From the NCBI GenBank assembly GCA_945929285.1, contig CAMEOC010000031.1, positions 1 through 8,536 on the forward strand: a stretch of DNA of 8,536 nucleotides. Reading direction: 5' to 3'. Under the pieces are notes generated by a model. The model was not told the DNA's origin. It did no database searches and worked only from the letters and a program-made list of their open reading frames with translations. Shown piece by piece: positions 1-6,789 of this stretch (position 1 is the stretch's first letter; every line of letters begins with the position of its first letter). The position numbers and the translations under genes are program-made. The stretch is from an uncultured Mucispirillum sp. Its GTDB lineage: Bacteria > Chrysiogenota > Deferribacteres > Deferribacterales > Mucispirillaceae.

Positions 1-12
1 AACTGCTGATAT

Positions 13-52
13 AAAAAAACACCAAATAAAAAATTGATTTCTTTCTTTGGTG
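13..52 (-). terminator. Intrinsic terminator of the minus-strand gene
   Basis: Read on the minus strand, CACCAAA (52-46) pairs with TTTGGTG (26-20). After one mismatch the stem continues with about six A-T/G-T pairs around a short loop, and a run of seven T follows at 19-13. It lies about 160 nt beyond the stop codon of the sigma-like gene, in the right orientation to end its transcript. In the 160 nt between stop and terminator I see no convincing gene, only AT-rich DNA and the short repeats listed separately. Confidence 0.7.
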
Positions 53-181
53 CTATTTATCTACATAATTTCTACACAATTAAGCAAAAATAAAAATGTA
101 ATTGTAGTTTTTCTTAATATACTGTAATTTTTGATTAATTTAATAGTAGATATTATTATATTGCAGTGTGTGTGTTGGTTA

Positions 182-218
182 TGCTGGTTAAGTGCTTAGT
201 GTTGCATCGGCGGTTAAA
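182..218. repeat. Left-flank short repeats shared with the other side of the gene
   Basis: Three words here recur upstream of the gene. TGCTGGTT (182-189) is inverted at 1924-1931. GTTGCAT (201-207) is inverted at 1920-1926. GGCGGTTAAA (209-218) recurs in direct orientation at 1907-1916. The last word overlaps the stop codon of the gene and also forms an imperfect hairpin with TTAACTGCC at 228-236. The 7-8 bp matches could be chance; the GC-rich 10-bp word is less easily explained that way. They could be protein-binding sites or element ends. Confidence 0.4.
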
Positions 219-1842
219 TCTTAAAAATTAACTGCCTTAGTTCCTGCTCTTTATCGGGCGGGAAGTGTTCCCGCAATTGCTGGATAGCTTGTTTATATTT
301 TCTTGCAATTAGGCTTTCGCTTAATCCTAATTGTTCGCCTATTTCTTTAAAAGTTAAATTTTTGCCATTAAAGCCAATATAATGCTTAATTATATATATG
401 TTTCTTTCATCAAGTATGGAAAATATATTGTTTAATGCTTGTTCACTATATTCAATGTCTGTCTGCTTAGGCTCTTCATCTTTAATAAGAAAATTACTAC
501 ATAATGGGTCAGTTGTATAATTATTTATAATTATATCATAACTTTCTTCACTGCTAATTATATTTGTATAAATTTTACAATCTTTTTCTTTCAAATTATC
601 TCTTTTTTGATACATATAATCTTGTAATTTATATAATATTTCACTTAATAAAAGTTGTATATTACATTTTTCGTCATCTGTAATATCTGTAATATTATAT
701 TTTTTTAATAATTTATATGCTATATATATCGCTTCCTGGCAGTAATCTTCATAGTTGATAAAATTTACACCTGCACTACTTTCAAAATGCTTTTTATGTA
801 ATCTTTTTTTATGTTTTTCTATTAATTTTTGTGCTTCTTCCCAATATATTTTATTTAATGCCTTATAGCTTTCATCTGCCAGTAAATCATTTTGAAATTT
901 ATAAATTAGTCTTTTAGCCTTTCTTTTAGAAAGTTCTTTTGAAAGTATAGATAATTTATTATAGTCTTCTTTTATAACAGTTGGATTAATATATTTATCT
1001 AAATTTTTGTTGTGTAGTAAATAAATAATAATGTTTCTTAAAATATAATAGTCAGCCTTACCACATTCAAACATCTTTTTTATTATATTTTTAAAACTAA
1101 CCAATGTATTATTTATATAGTCATCAATAGTTTTGTTATTTTTGTATATATAATATGACATTTGTTTTAAATATTCTTCGTAATACTGCCCCAATTCGTC
1201 AGCATATTTATTTATTTCTTTAAGACTATAATTATTTATTAATTTATCTACATTTAGTATATACTTATTTGTATTTACAGCACTTTCAATTTTTATATAC
1301 CCATCTGTTTCAAGCTGCTTTAATACCTGGCGAATGGAACTATCAGAATTATTCACACCTAACATTATTTTAAATTGACATACAGATATAATTAGCTCAC
1401 TTATTCCACTTAAAGCATATGTCCTAAATTTATTTATAATCATTGCTATTAAATAATGAAAATCATAATTTAAGTCCTTGCCTTCAATAATTCCTAGTAT
1501 TTTGTCATTTTCTTTTGGTGCAATAATTTCATTAGATACTTTGTATAAATCTTGATTATATATAATTTTATTTTCTTTATATTTCTTTATAAAACCAAGT
1601 TCAATAAGCTGTTCCAGCTTAACTCTAATTGTTTGTTTTGTTTTTTCATTTAAAGATAGCTTTTGAATATCATTCAATGTCATATATTCTTTTTTAGAAA
1701 ATATCATTTGATTAAGTAATACTGATAATTCTAAATCATTAGTTAATTCAAGTAAATATTCACGGACTGGTATTTGTATAGAATTATATAAATCTACATT
1801 GTGAAAGCTGATTTGCTTTTGTCTTCTTTCAGTGGCTACCAT
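214..1842 (-). CDS. Winged-helix protein with C-terminal sigma-70-like regions (unnamed family)
   Basis: I do not recognise a named family. In 542 residues the visible layout is as follows. A first winged-helix-like segment covers about 38-100 (LLNQMIF, then LEQLIELGFIKKY), resembling plasmid/phage replication-initiator wings. A second lies at about 125-200 (IRQVLKQLETDGYIKI). A charged helical linker spans about 205-335. A stretch at about 336-415 containing NYEDYCQEAIYIAYKLL resembles sigma-70 region 2. At about 468-525, LTFKEIGEQLGLSESLIARK plus QAIQQLRE looks like the region 4 helix-turn-helix. The likely role is DNA binding and possibly RNA polymerase recruitment; this is inference. The start is the ATG at 1842 with GGTGGTG just upstream. 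A GTG at 1890 would add 16 hydrophobic residues, but it overlaps a palindrome and has no ribosome site. The gene is more AT-rich than its plus-strand neighbours and lies alone on the 3' side of a tRNA, which hints at accessory origin. Confidence 0.6.
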   Translation of the reverse strand: MVATERRQKQISFHNVDLYNSIQIPVREYLLELTNDLELSVLLNQMIFSKKEYMTLNDIQKLSLNEKTKQTIRVKLEQLIELGFIKKYKENKIIYNQDLYKVSNEIIAPKENDKILGIIEGKDLNYDFHYLIAMIINKFRTYALSGISELIISVCQFKIMLGVNNSDSSIRQVLKQLETDGYIKIESAVNTNKYILNVDKLINNYSLKEINKYADELGQYYEEYLKQMSYYIYKNNKTIDDYINNTLVSFKNIIKKMFECGKADYYILRNIIIYLLHNKNLDKYINPTVIKEDYNKLSILSKELSKRKAKRLIYKFQNDLLADESYKALNKIYWEEAQKLIEKHKKRLHKKHFESSAGVNFINYEDYCQEAIYIAYKLLKKYNITDITDDEKCNIQLLLSEILYKLQDYMYQKRDNLKEKDCKIYTNIISSEESYDIIINNYTTDPLCSNFLIKDEEPKQTDIEYSEQALNNIFSILDERNIYIIKHYIGFNGKNLTFKEIGEQLGLSESLIARKYKQAIQQLREHFPPDKEQELRQLIFKI

Positions 1843-1846
1843 AAAG

Positions 1847-1853
1847 CACCACC
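1847..1853 (-). promoter_or_regulatory. Ribosome binding site that sets the start at 1842
   Basis: On the minus strand GGTGGTG lies 4 nt before the ATG at 1842. No comparable site precedes the upstream in-frame GTG at 1890, so the shorter protein is preferred. Confidence 0.5.
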
Positions 1854-1888
1854 AAAAGAGATAAACGATAAATTGTAGTGTTGAACGC

Positions 1889-1912
1889 ACCGCCTATTAA
1901 ATAATAGGCGGT
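1889..1912. promoter_or_regulatory. Perfect 10-bp palindrome upstream of the sigma-like gene
   Basis: ACCGCCTATT (1889-1898) and AATAGGCGGT (1903-1912) form a perfect 10-bp inverted repeat with a 4-nt spacer. On the minus strand a TATTAT (-10-like) hexamer lies inside it at 1906-1901. It sits about 47 nt before the chosen start codon. The right arm contains the GGCGGTTAAA word also found at the gene's stop codon. It has no T-run in the exit direction on either strand, so it is more likely an operator or a 5' leader hairpin than a terminator. Autoregulation by the encoded protein is a guess. Confidence 0.45.
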
Positions 1913-1913
1913 T

Positions 1914-1982
1914 AAAAAAATGCAACCAGCAACGGATGTGTTTATTTGATTTGTCTAGTAAAAAATAAAATTTGTTGCTGGT
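1914..1982 (-). terminator. Long imperfect hairpin followed by T7 on the minus strand
   Basis: ACCAGCAAC (1925-1933) is the inverse of GTTGCTGGT (1974-1982). Inside the 40-nt loop, TTTATTT (1941-1947) pairs with AAATAAA (1963-1969). Transcribed on the minus strand, the outer stem is followed 4 nt later by seven T (1920-1914). It could end read-through from tRNA-Arg or act as an attenuator in the leader of the next gene. The long loop makes a simple intrinsic terminator uncertain. Confidence 0.4.
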
Positions 1983-1988
1983 AAATAA

Positions 1989-2018
1989 CCTTATATTAAT
2001 AGTAACCTATTAATAAGG
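1989..2018. repeat. Imperfect inverted repeat next to the tRNA 3' end
   Basis: CCTTATATTAATAG (1989-2002) and CTATTAATAAGG (2007-2018) pair with a 2-nt bulge and a 4-nt loop. On the minus strand this lies 9 nt after the tRNA 3' end, itself followed by five T at 2026-2022. It is possibly a weak terminator or processing structure for the tRNA transcript; the T content after the stem is poor. Confidence 0.4.
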
Positions 2019-2027
2019 TATAAAAAG

Positions 2028-2101
<74 letters not shown>

Positions 2102-2114
2102 ATATTAGAATATA

Positions 2115-2144
2115 CTTTTAACTATAAATTTACTAATTTGTCAA
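2115..2144 (-). promoter_or_regulatory. Sigma-70 type promoter of tRNA-Arg
   Basis: On the minus strand a perfect -35 TTGACA (2144-2139) is followed after 18 nt by TAAAAG (2120-2115, 4 of 6 matches). Transcription would start near 2108, about 7 nt before the mature tRNA 5' end, which is a typical distance. The spacing and position support it more than the weak -10 does. On the plus strand the overlapping TTGTCA (2138-2143) could serve the DUF72 gene, but I see no good -10 for it. Confidence 0.5.
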
Positions 2145-2264
2145 GCAAATATTTTAAAAAAATATAGATTTCTTGAATTTAATAAGTATTATATAAAAAA
2201 TTTTCTTGCCTAAGATAAGCCCCTGTGGTAAAAAATAACTTTAAAACAAATGAAAAAGCATAAA

Positions 2265-2269
2265 AGAGG
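2265..2269 (+). promoter_or_regulatory. Ribosome binding site that sets the start at 2274
   Basis: AGAGG lies 4 nt before the ATG at 2274. The earlier in-frame ATG at 2250 is preceded only by A/T-rich DNA with no purine-rich site and would add eight basic residues not expected before the conserved first strand of this family. Confidence 0.5.
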
Positions 2270-2273
2270 TATA

Positions 2274-3056
2274 ATGGAACTTAACAACACGCCTGTATAT
2301 ATAGGCACAAGCGGATATAACTATGAGGACTGGAAAGGCACTTTTGCCCCAAAAGATGTGGATAATTATGAGCTTTTAACCCACTACAAAGCAGCAAAAC
2401 TTAACTTTTTAGAGTTAACATACACTTTTTACCGTATGCCAATAGCTGAAAAAGTAGAAGGTATATGCGACAGGCTAGGGGATGACATAAAGCTTTCCAT
2501 AAGGCTTCATAAGTCATTAATGCGTAAAAAGCCTGGCAAAATAGAGGTAGAATCTTTTAAAGAAGGCATTGCTCCTGCCATAGAGCGTGGCTCAGCCATT
2601 GCACTTTTAGCAGATTTTCACCATTTATTTTCTGCAAGCCGTGAAAATTTTGATATTTTGCTTGAGCTAAAGGAAAATTTTAAAGACCTGCCACTTTTTA
2701 TTGAGCTTACAAACTCCACTTGGCACAAGGCAAGGTTTTACGATGAATTTAAGGCTCAAGAAATTGGTTTATGCACAGTAGACGGTCCTGCATTTAGGGG
2801 GTTTGCTCCATATAAGCCAATATGTTCCAATGGTGGTGTATATTTTAGGCTGTATGGTAAAGACCCATTATGGCTTAGCGGGCCAGATAAATTTTTAAAT
2901 TATGATTATTCTGAAAAAGAGTTAAATAAATTTTTAGATGATGCTGTAGATGTTTCTGTTATGGCAAAAAATATTTTCTTTTCTTTTTGCAATGTGGAGC
3001 AGGGCAACGCTCCAAAAAATGCAGTAACACTTATGGATATGGTAGAGCACAGGTAA
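2274..3056 (+). CDS. DUF72 (YecE-like) TIM-barrel protein
   Basis: A 260-residue protein of the DUF72/YecE family, a TIM-barrel fold whose biochemical role is not settled. Visible family blocks are the N-terminal YIGTSGYNYEDWKG (9-22), LNFLELTYTFYRMP (43-56, the usual 'E..ntFY..P' strand), FIELTNSTW ending at W150, VYFRLYG (189-195) and FFSFCNVEQGNAPKNA (235-250, where most relatives have FNN before the G-x-A/N-A motif). The length is normal for the family and there is no signal peptide, so it should be cytoplasmic. It heads the plus-strand run: its stop TAA overlaps the next start ATG by one base. The position ahead of flhX, sppA and yifB suggests co-expression but not a shared pathway. Confidence 0.88.
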   Translation: MELNNTPVYIGTSGYNYEDWKGTFAPKDVDNYELLTHYKAAKLNFLELTYTFYRMPIAEKVEGICDRLGDDIKLSIRLHKSLMRKKPGKIEVESFKEGIAPAIERGSAIALLADFHHLFSASRENFDILLELKENFKDLPLFIELTNSTWHKARFYDEFKAQEIGLCTVDGPAFRGFAPYKPICSNGGVYFRLYGKDPLWLSGPDKFLNYDYSEKELNKFLDDAVDVSVMAKNIFFSFCNVEQGNAPKNAVTLMDMVEHR

Positions 3057-3310
3057 TGATAAAAAAAGCTGCTGCCATAAAACAAGATAGTGAAAAAAAT
3101 ACAGCAAAAGTATTATCAGCAGGCAGTGGCGCTTTAGCAGAAGAAATGGTAAAAATAGCTAAAGAGCATAACATAAAAATACATGAAGATGCAGATTTAG
3201 CAGAAGTTTTATCTACTTTAGAAGTTTATGAAAATTTAAATGATGATTTATATGAGGCAGTATCAAACATACTGCAGGAGCTTTATAAAATAAATAAAAA
3301 TTTGCCATAA
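3056..3310 (+). CDS. Stand-alone FlhB C-terminal domain protein (FlhX type)
   Basis: An 84-residue cytoplasmic protein matching the C-terminal, post-cleavage part of FlhB/YscU, the export-switch component of flagellar type III secretion. AAAIKQD (5-11) corresponds to the AVALKYD strand after the NPTH autocleavage site. GSGALAEEMVKIAKEHNIKI (23-42), ADLAEVLS (46-53) and LNDDLYEAVSNIL (61-73) follow the family pattern of AxGxxxLAxxIxxIAxEHxI, then PxLAxxL, then IPxxLYxAVAxxL. There is no membrane part and no NPTH, so it cannot be a full FlhB. Similar small proteins (Helicobacter FlhX, Bacillus YlqH) are known. It starts inside the previous stop codon (TAATG), indicating translational coupling. 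An earlier in-frame ATG at 2987 lies within the DUF72 gene and is not needed. Confidence 0.85.
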   Translation: MIKKAAAIKQDSEKNTAKVLSAGSGALAEEMVKIAKEHNIKIHEDADLAEVLSTLEVYENLNDDLYEAVSNILQELYKINKNLP

Positions 3311-3326
3311 AAGGCAGGGGTAATAT

Positions 3327-4187
3327 ATGAAAAAATGGTTAAAAATAATAGTGGCAGTAGTAATAGTGCTTGTTTTTATAAGGGCATTAGCTGTTATGGC
3401 AGGAATATCTGGCACAAGTGCAGGCATTACTTCCCCATCTATTGCTGTAATGGATATTTCAGGGCAAATATTTGATAGTAAAAGTGCCATAGATACATTA
3501 GATAAATATAAAGATAACCCGTTAGTAGAAGGTGTTATTATCAGGGTAGATTCCCCAGGGGGAGCAGTAAACCCAAGTATGGAAATATATAACCATATAC
3601 TAACCCTTGGCAAGCCTGTATATGCAGCCATGGGCTCAGTGGCAGCTTCAGGTGGCTATTTAATAGCTTTAGGGGCAGATGCTATATATGCAGAGCCTTC
3701 CACCATTACAGGAAGCATAGGTGTTATTATGAATTTAGTAAACACTCAAGAGCTGATGGGAAAAATTGGTATAGAAAGCATTGTAATAAAAAGCGGTGAA
3801 TTTAAAGATGCAGGCAGCCCAAGTCGCCCTATGACAGAAAAGGACAGGGAAGTATTAAACGCTGTGCTTATGGATATGTATAACCAGTTTGTAGATATAG
3901 TAATAAAAAGACGGGGGCTTCCTAAAGAAAAAGTGCTTGCTTTAGCAGACGGCAGAATATACACAGGCAATATGGCACAAAAAGAAGGCCTTGTAAACCA
4001 TATTGGCTCATGGAATAAAGCCTATGAAGATATGAAAGAAAAGCTAAATAAGCCAAACCTTTCATTATATATAGAGCCAAAGGAAAAAACTATGCTGGAA
4101 AAATTAACAGAAGCTGCTTCCCGCTCAGAGCTTAATAAAATATTAACAACAAAAACAGGCTTCTTTTATATGACGGAAATATATTAA
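3327..4187 (+). CDS. sppA: Signal peptide peptidase SppA (S49 family)
   Basis: A 286-residue serine protease of the inner membrane that degrades signal peptides left after secretion. The N terminus has one membrane anchor (about 5-25, IIVAVVIVLVFIRALAVM) after three lysines, which places the catalytic domain outside the cytoplasm. SPGGAV (76-81) is the substrate strand. Ser108 in GSVAASGGYLIALG is the nucleophile. Lys160 in SGEFKDAGSP is the general base, and the 52-residue spacing between them equals that in single-domain SppA of Bacillus. The length is that of the short, single-domain form, not the double-length E. coli enzyme. A strong AGGGG ribosome site lies 6 nt before the ATG. Its stop TAA overlaps the YifB start by one base. 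Confidence 0.95.
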   Translation: MKKWLKIIVAVVIVLVFIRALAVMAGISGTSAGITSPSIAVMDISGQIFDSKSAIDTLDKYKDNPLVEGVIIRVDSPGGAVNPSMEIYNHILTLGKPVYAAMGSVAASGGYLIALGADAIYAEPSTITGSIGVIMNLVNTQELMGKIGIESIVIKSGEFKDAGSPSRPMTEKDREVLNAVLMDMYNQFVDIVIKRRGLPKEKVLALADGRIYTGNMAQKEGLVNHIGSWNKAYEDMKEKLNKPNLSLYIEPKEKTMLEKLTEAASRSELNKILTTKTGFFYMTEIY

Positions 4188-5713
4188 TGTTTGCAAAAAT
4201 AAATTCTTCATATCTTTATGGTATAAGCGGAGTGGGGGTGGAAGTAGAATGCGATGTATCATCTTACGGTCTGCCCTCATTTTCCATTGTAGGTTTGGGT
4301 GATAATGCTATAAAAGAAAGTAAAGACAGGGTGAAATCTGCCCTTAAAAATCTTGACTATAACTATTTTAACCACCCTATCACCATAAACCTTGCCCCTG
4401 CAGATATGAAGAAAGAAGGTAGCCATTTTGACCTGCCTATTGCCATATCCATATTAAAAGCCCAAGGTGTAATAGAAAGAAATACTGATGATTTTTTAAT
4501 ACTGGGGGAACTTTCCCTTGATGGCACTTTAAGAAGTGTAACAGGCGTATTATCTATGGTGGAGTATGCTGCCATAAATAATATAAATAAAATAATACTC
4601 CCAAAAGGCAATGTGGAAGAAGCAGCCCTTATTCCAGAAGTGGAAGTTTATGGGTTTTCAAGCCTTTTGGAAGTAATAAGCTTTTTAAGGGGCGATGAAA
4701 TTTTTAGCCCATATATAAGAGATTATGAAAGCAGGGCAGAACAATCAGTTTTATATGAGGCAGATTTTAAAGATGTCCGTGGTCAGTTTCAAGCCCGCCG
4801 TGCAGCAGAAATATCTGCCAGTGGTATGCATAATTTTATTATGATAGGAAGCCCAGGCAGTGGAAAAACTATGATAGCTCGCCGTATGCCTTCCATATTA
4901 CCGCCAATGACTCTGCAGGAATCTTTAGAAAGCACAAAAATCCACTCTGTGGCAGGCTTAATAAAAGATAGTGGCTCATTAATAAAAAAACGCCCTTTTA
5001 TTAGCCCACACCACACTTCCAGCAATATTGCCATAATAGGCGGCGGCTCAAAAGCAAGCCCCGGTAATGTAAGCCTTGCCAGTGGCGGAATATTATTTTT
5101 AGATGAAATGCTTGAGTTTTCAAGAAGTGTTTTAGAAGTATTAAGGCAACCTATGGAAGACAGGTATGTAACCATTGCAAGAGCAGGTAGAACAGTAACA
5201 TACCCTGCAAAGTTTATGTTAATAGGTGCTATGAACCCATGCCCTTGTGGATATCTTGGGGACAGTAGAAAGCAATGCACCTGCACACAGAATATGATAG
5301 AGCGTTACAGGGCAAAACTTTCAGGGCCTATGCTTGACAGGATAGATTTAATATCAAAAGTTGAAGCCGTAGAATATAAAGATTTAATGGATATAAAAGA
5401 GGGAGAATCTTCTGATATTATAAGAGAGCGGGTAATAAAAGCCCATGAAATACAAAACATGCGTTTTAAAGATGAAAATATTTTATTTAATTCAGAGATG
5501 AATGAAAGTATGGTAAGAAAATACTGTATACTAGAAGATGATGCACTTAAAACCATGGAAACAGCCATGAATAAATATAATATTTCAGCAAGAAGCTATT
5601 CAAAAATATTAAAAACTTCAAGAACAATAGCAGATATGGCAGAAAGTGATAAAATAAAAAAGATACATATACTAGAAGCCTTATCTATGAAACTTCCAGA
5701 TAATCAGTTATAA
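4187..5713 (+). CDS. YifB/ComM family Mg-chelatase-like AAA+ ATPase
   Basis: A 508-residue AAA+ protein of the YifB/ComM family. ComM of naturally transformable bacteria is a ring helicase that drives branch migration during DNA uptake; in many other species the role is unknown. The N-terminal ChlI-type domain (about 10-175) carries the GLPSFSIVGL and LAPADMKKEGSHFDLPIA signatures. The AAA+ core has Walker A GSPGSGKT (221-228) and Walker B ILFLDE (302-307). It also has NPCPCGY with a second Cys pair at 364/366 (CTC), probably metal binding, and SGPMLDRIDL (379-388) before the lid. The C-terminal helical domain has SARSYSKILKTSRTIA. No key residue is missing and the length is typical. It is translationally coupled to sppA. 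With no other competence gene in view, a role in transformation is only possible. Confidence 0.93.
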   Translation: MFAKINSSYLYGISGVGVEVECDVSSYGLPSFSIVGLGDNAIKESKDRVKSALKNLDYNYFNHPITINLAPADMKKEGSHFDLPIAISILKAQGVIERNTDDFLILGELSLDGTLRSVTGVLSMVEYAAINNINKIILPKGNVEEAALIPEVEVYGFSSLLEVISFLRGDEIFSPYIRDYESRAEQSVLYEADFKDVRGQFQARRAAEISASGMHNFIMIGSPGSGKTMIARRMPSILPPMTLQESLESTKIHSVAGLIKDSGSLIKKRPFISPHHTSSNIAIIGGGSKASPGNVSLASGGILFLDEMLEFSRSVLEVLRQPMEDRYVTIARAGRTVTYPAKFMLIGAMNPCPCGYLGDSRKQCTCTQNMIERYRAKLSGPMLDRIDLISKVEAVEYKDLMDIKEGESSDIIRERVIKAHEIQNMRFKDENILFNSEMNESMVRKYCILEDDALKTMETAMNKYNISARSYSKILKTSRTIADMAESDKIKKIHILEALSMKLPDNQL

Positions 5714-5728
5714 AAAAGGTAATATATT

Positions 5729-6730
5729 ATGGAAAAAATAGTTATAGCCCACCGTGGAGCAAGTGGATATTTACCAGAGCATACTTTAGAATCAAAAGCA
5801 TTAGCCTATATGATGGGGGCAGACTATTTAGAGCAGGATTTAGCCATGAGCCAGGATAACCACTTAATAGTTATACATGATATATACCTAGACAGGCTTA
5901 CAGATGTGGCAGAAAAATTTCCTGAAAAAGTGCGAGATGATGGCAGATTTTATGTAATTGATTTTACATTGGAAGAAATAAAGTCATTAAATTTTAGTGA
6001 AGGGTTTATAATAGAAAATGGTAAAAAGGTGCAGGAATATAAAAACCGTTTTCCTATGTTTAGCTCCACCTTTAAACTGCATACATTTGAAGAAGAAATA
6101 GAATTTATTCAAGGGCTAAACAAAACCATGGGAAAAAATGTGGGTATATATGTGGAAACAAAAGCCCCATGGTTTCATAAACAGCATAATAAAGATATAT
6201 CAAAAGCCGCATTAGAAGTTTTAAAAAAATATGGCTATACTAAAAAAGAACACAAGGTATTTTTCCAAACATTTGATTTTCCAGATTTAAAGTATGTGCA
6301 TGAGAGCCTTTTCCCAAAATATAATATGGATATTAAAACAATACTGCTTTATGCCTATAACAGCTGGCAGGAAACTTATGAATATAAAAATAATTCATGG
6401 CAGCTTTTTGATTATGAGCCATTAATGACAAATGAGGGTATGCAGGAAGTGGCAAAATATGCAGCAGGCACTGGCCCCAGCTATGATATGGTTATAGATA
6501 AAGAAAAATCAACTTTAGGAAATATAATAGTAACTGATTTTGTAAAAAACAGCCATAAAAATAATATGGTATGCCACCCATATACTGTTAGAAAAGATAA
6601 ACTTCCCTTCTATGCAGCAAATATTGATGAGCTTTTTTATGCACTTTATTATAAAGCAGAAGTTGACGGGCTTTTTACTGATTTTACAGATTTAGCTGTA
6701 AAATTCCTTGAAAAATATGGGCAAATATAA
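5729..6730 (+). CDS. Glycerophosphodiester phosphodiesterase, GlpQ type, without signal peptide
   Basis: A 333-residue GDPD-fold enzyme that hydrolyses glycerophosphodiesters to glycerol-3-phosphate and an alcohol, needing a divalent metal. The catalytic HR pair is in IAHRGASGYLPEHT (6-19; His8, Arg9, Glu17). Metal ligands sit in YLEQDLA (Glu35, Asp37), the second catalytic His is His50 in VIHD, and Glu143 is in YVETKAPWF. The size and the long insertion after about residue 60 match the periplasmic GlpQ class (mature E. coli GlpQ is about this length) rather than the shorter cytoplasmic UgpQ. There is no signal sequence, and in-frame TAA codons at 5711 and 5720 exclude a longer start. An AAAGG site precedes the ATG by about 9 nt. 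It lies 15 nt after yifB, so the two are probably co-transcribed. Confidence 0.92.
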   Translation: MEKIVIAHRGASGYLPEHTLESKALAYMMGADYLEQDLAMSQDNHLIVIHDIYLDRLTDVAEKFPEKVRDDGRFYVIDFTLEEIKSLNFSEGFIIENGKKVQEYKNRFPMFSSTFKLHTFEEEIEFIQGLNKTMGKNVGIYVETKAPWFHKQHNKDISKAALEVLKKYGYTKKEHKVFFQTFDFPDLKYVHESLFPKYNMDIKTILLYAYNSWQETYEYKNNSWQLFDYEPLMTNEGMQEVAKYAAGTGPSYDMVIDKEKSTLGNIIVTDFVKNSHKNNMVCHPYTVRKDKLPFYAANIDELFYALYYKAEVDGLFTDFTDLAVKFLEKYGQI

Positions 6731-6764
6731 TATTGTGCAAATATAAAGTGTTGCTGCATATTTG
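6721..6764 (+). repeat. Short direct and inverted repeats in the GlpQ-ATPase gap
   Basis: GCAAATATAA occurs at 6721-6730, ending in the GlpQ stop codon, and again at 6737-6746. CAAATAT (6738-6744) is inverted as ATATTTG (6758-6764), which could form a weak 7-bp hairpin. I see no T-run or clear promoter in this 59-bp gap. In AT-rich DNA such repeats can be accidental. Confidence 0.3.
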
Positions 6765-6789
6765 AAATATTATAAAAATTAGGTAAATT

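Noticed and set aside
1843..1890. A GTG-initiated N-terminal extension giving the sigma-like protein a hydrophobic, membrane-like first segment
   Set aside because: It has no ribosome site, begins within the left arm of a palindrome, and the ATG at 1842 has a good GGTGGTG site.
4789..5286. A 165-codon open frame on the minus strand inside yifB
   Set aside because: It is fully antisense to a conserved AAA+ core and its translation shows no recognisable domain. The same holds for the shorter antisense frames at 3263-3631, 3746-3970, 4363-4611, 5305-5568 and 7185-7544.
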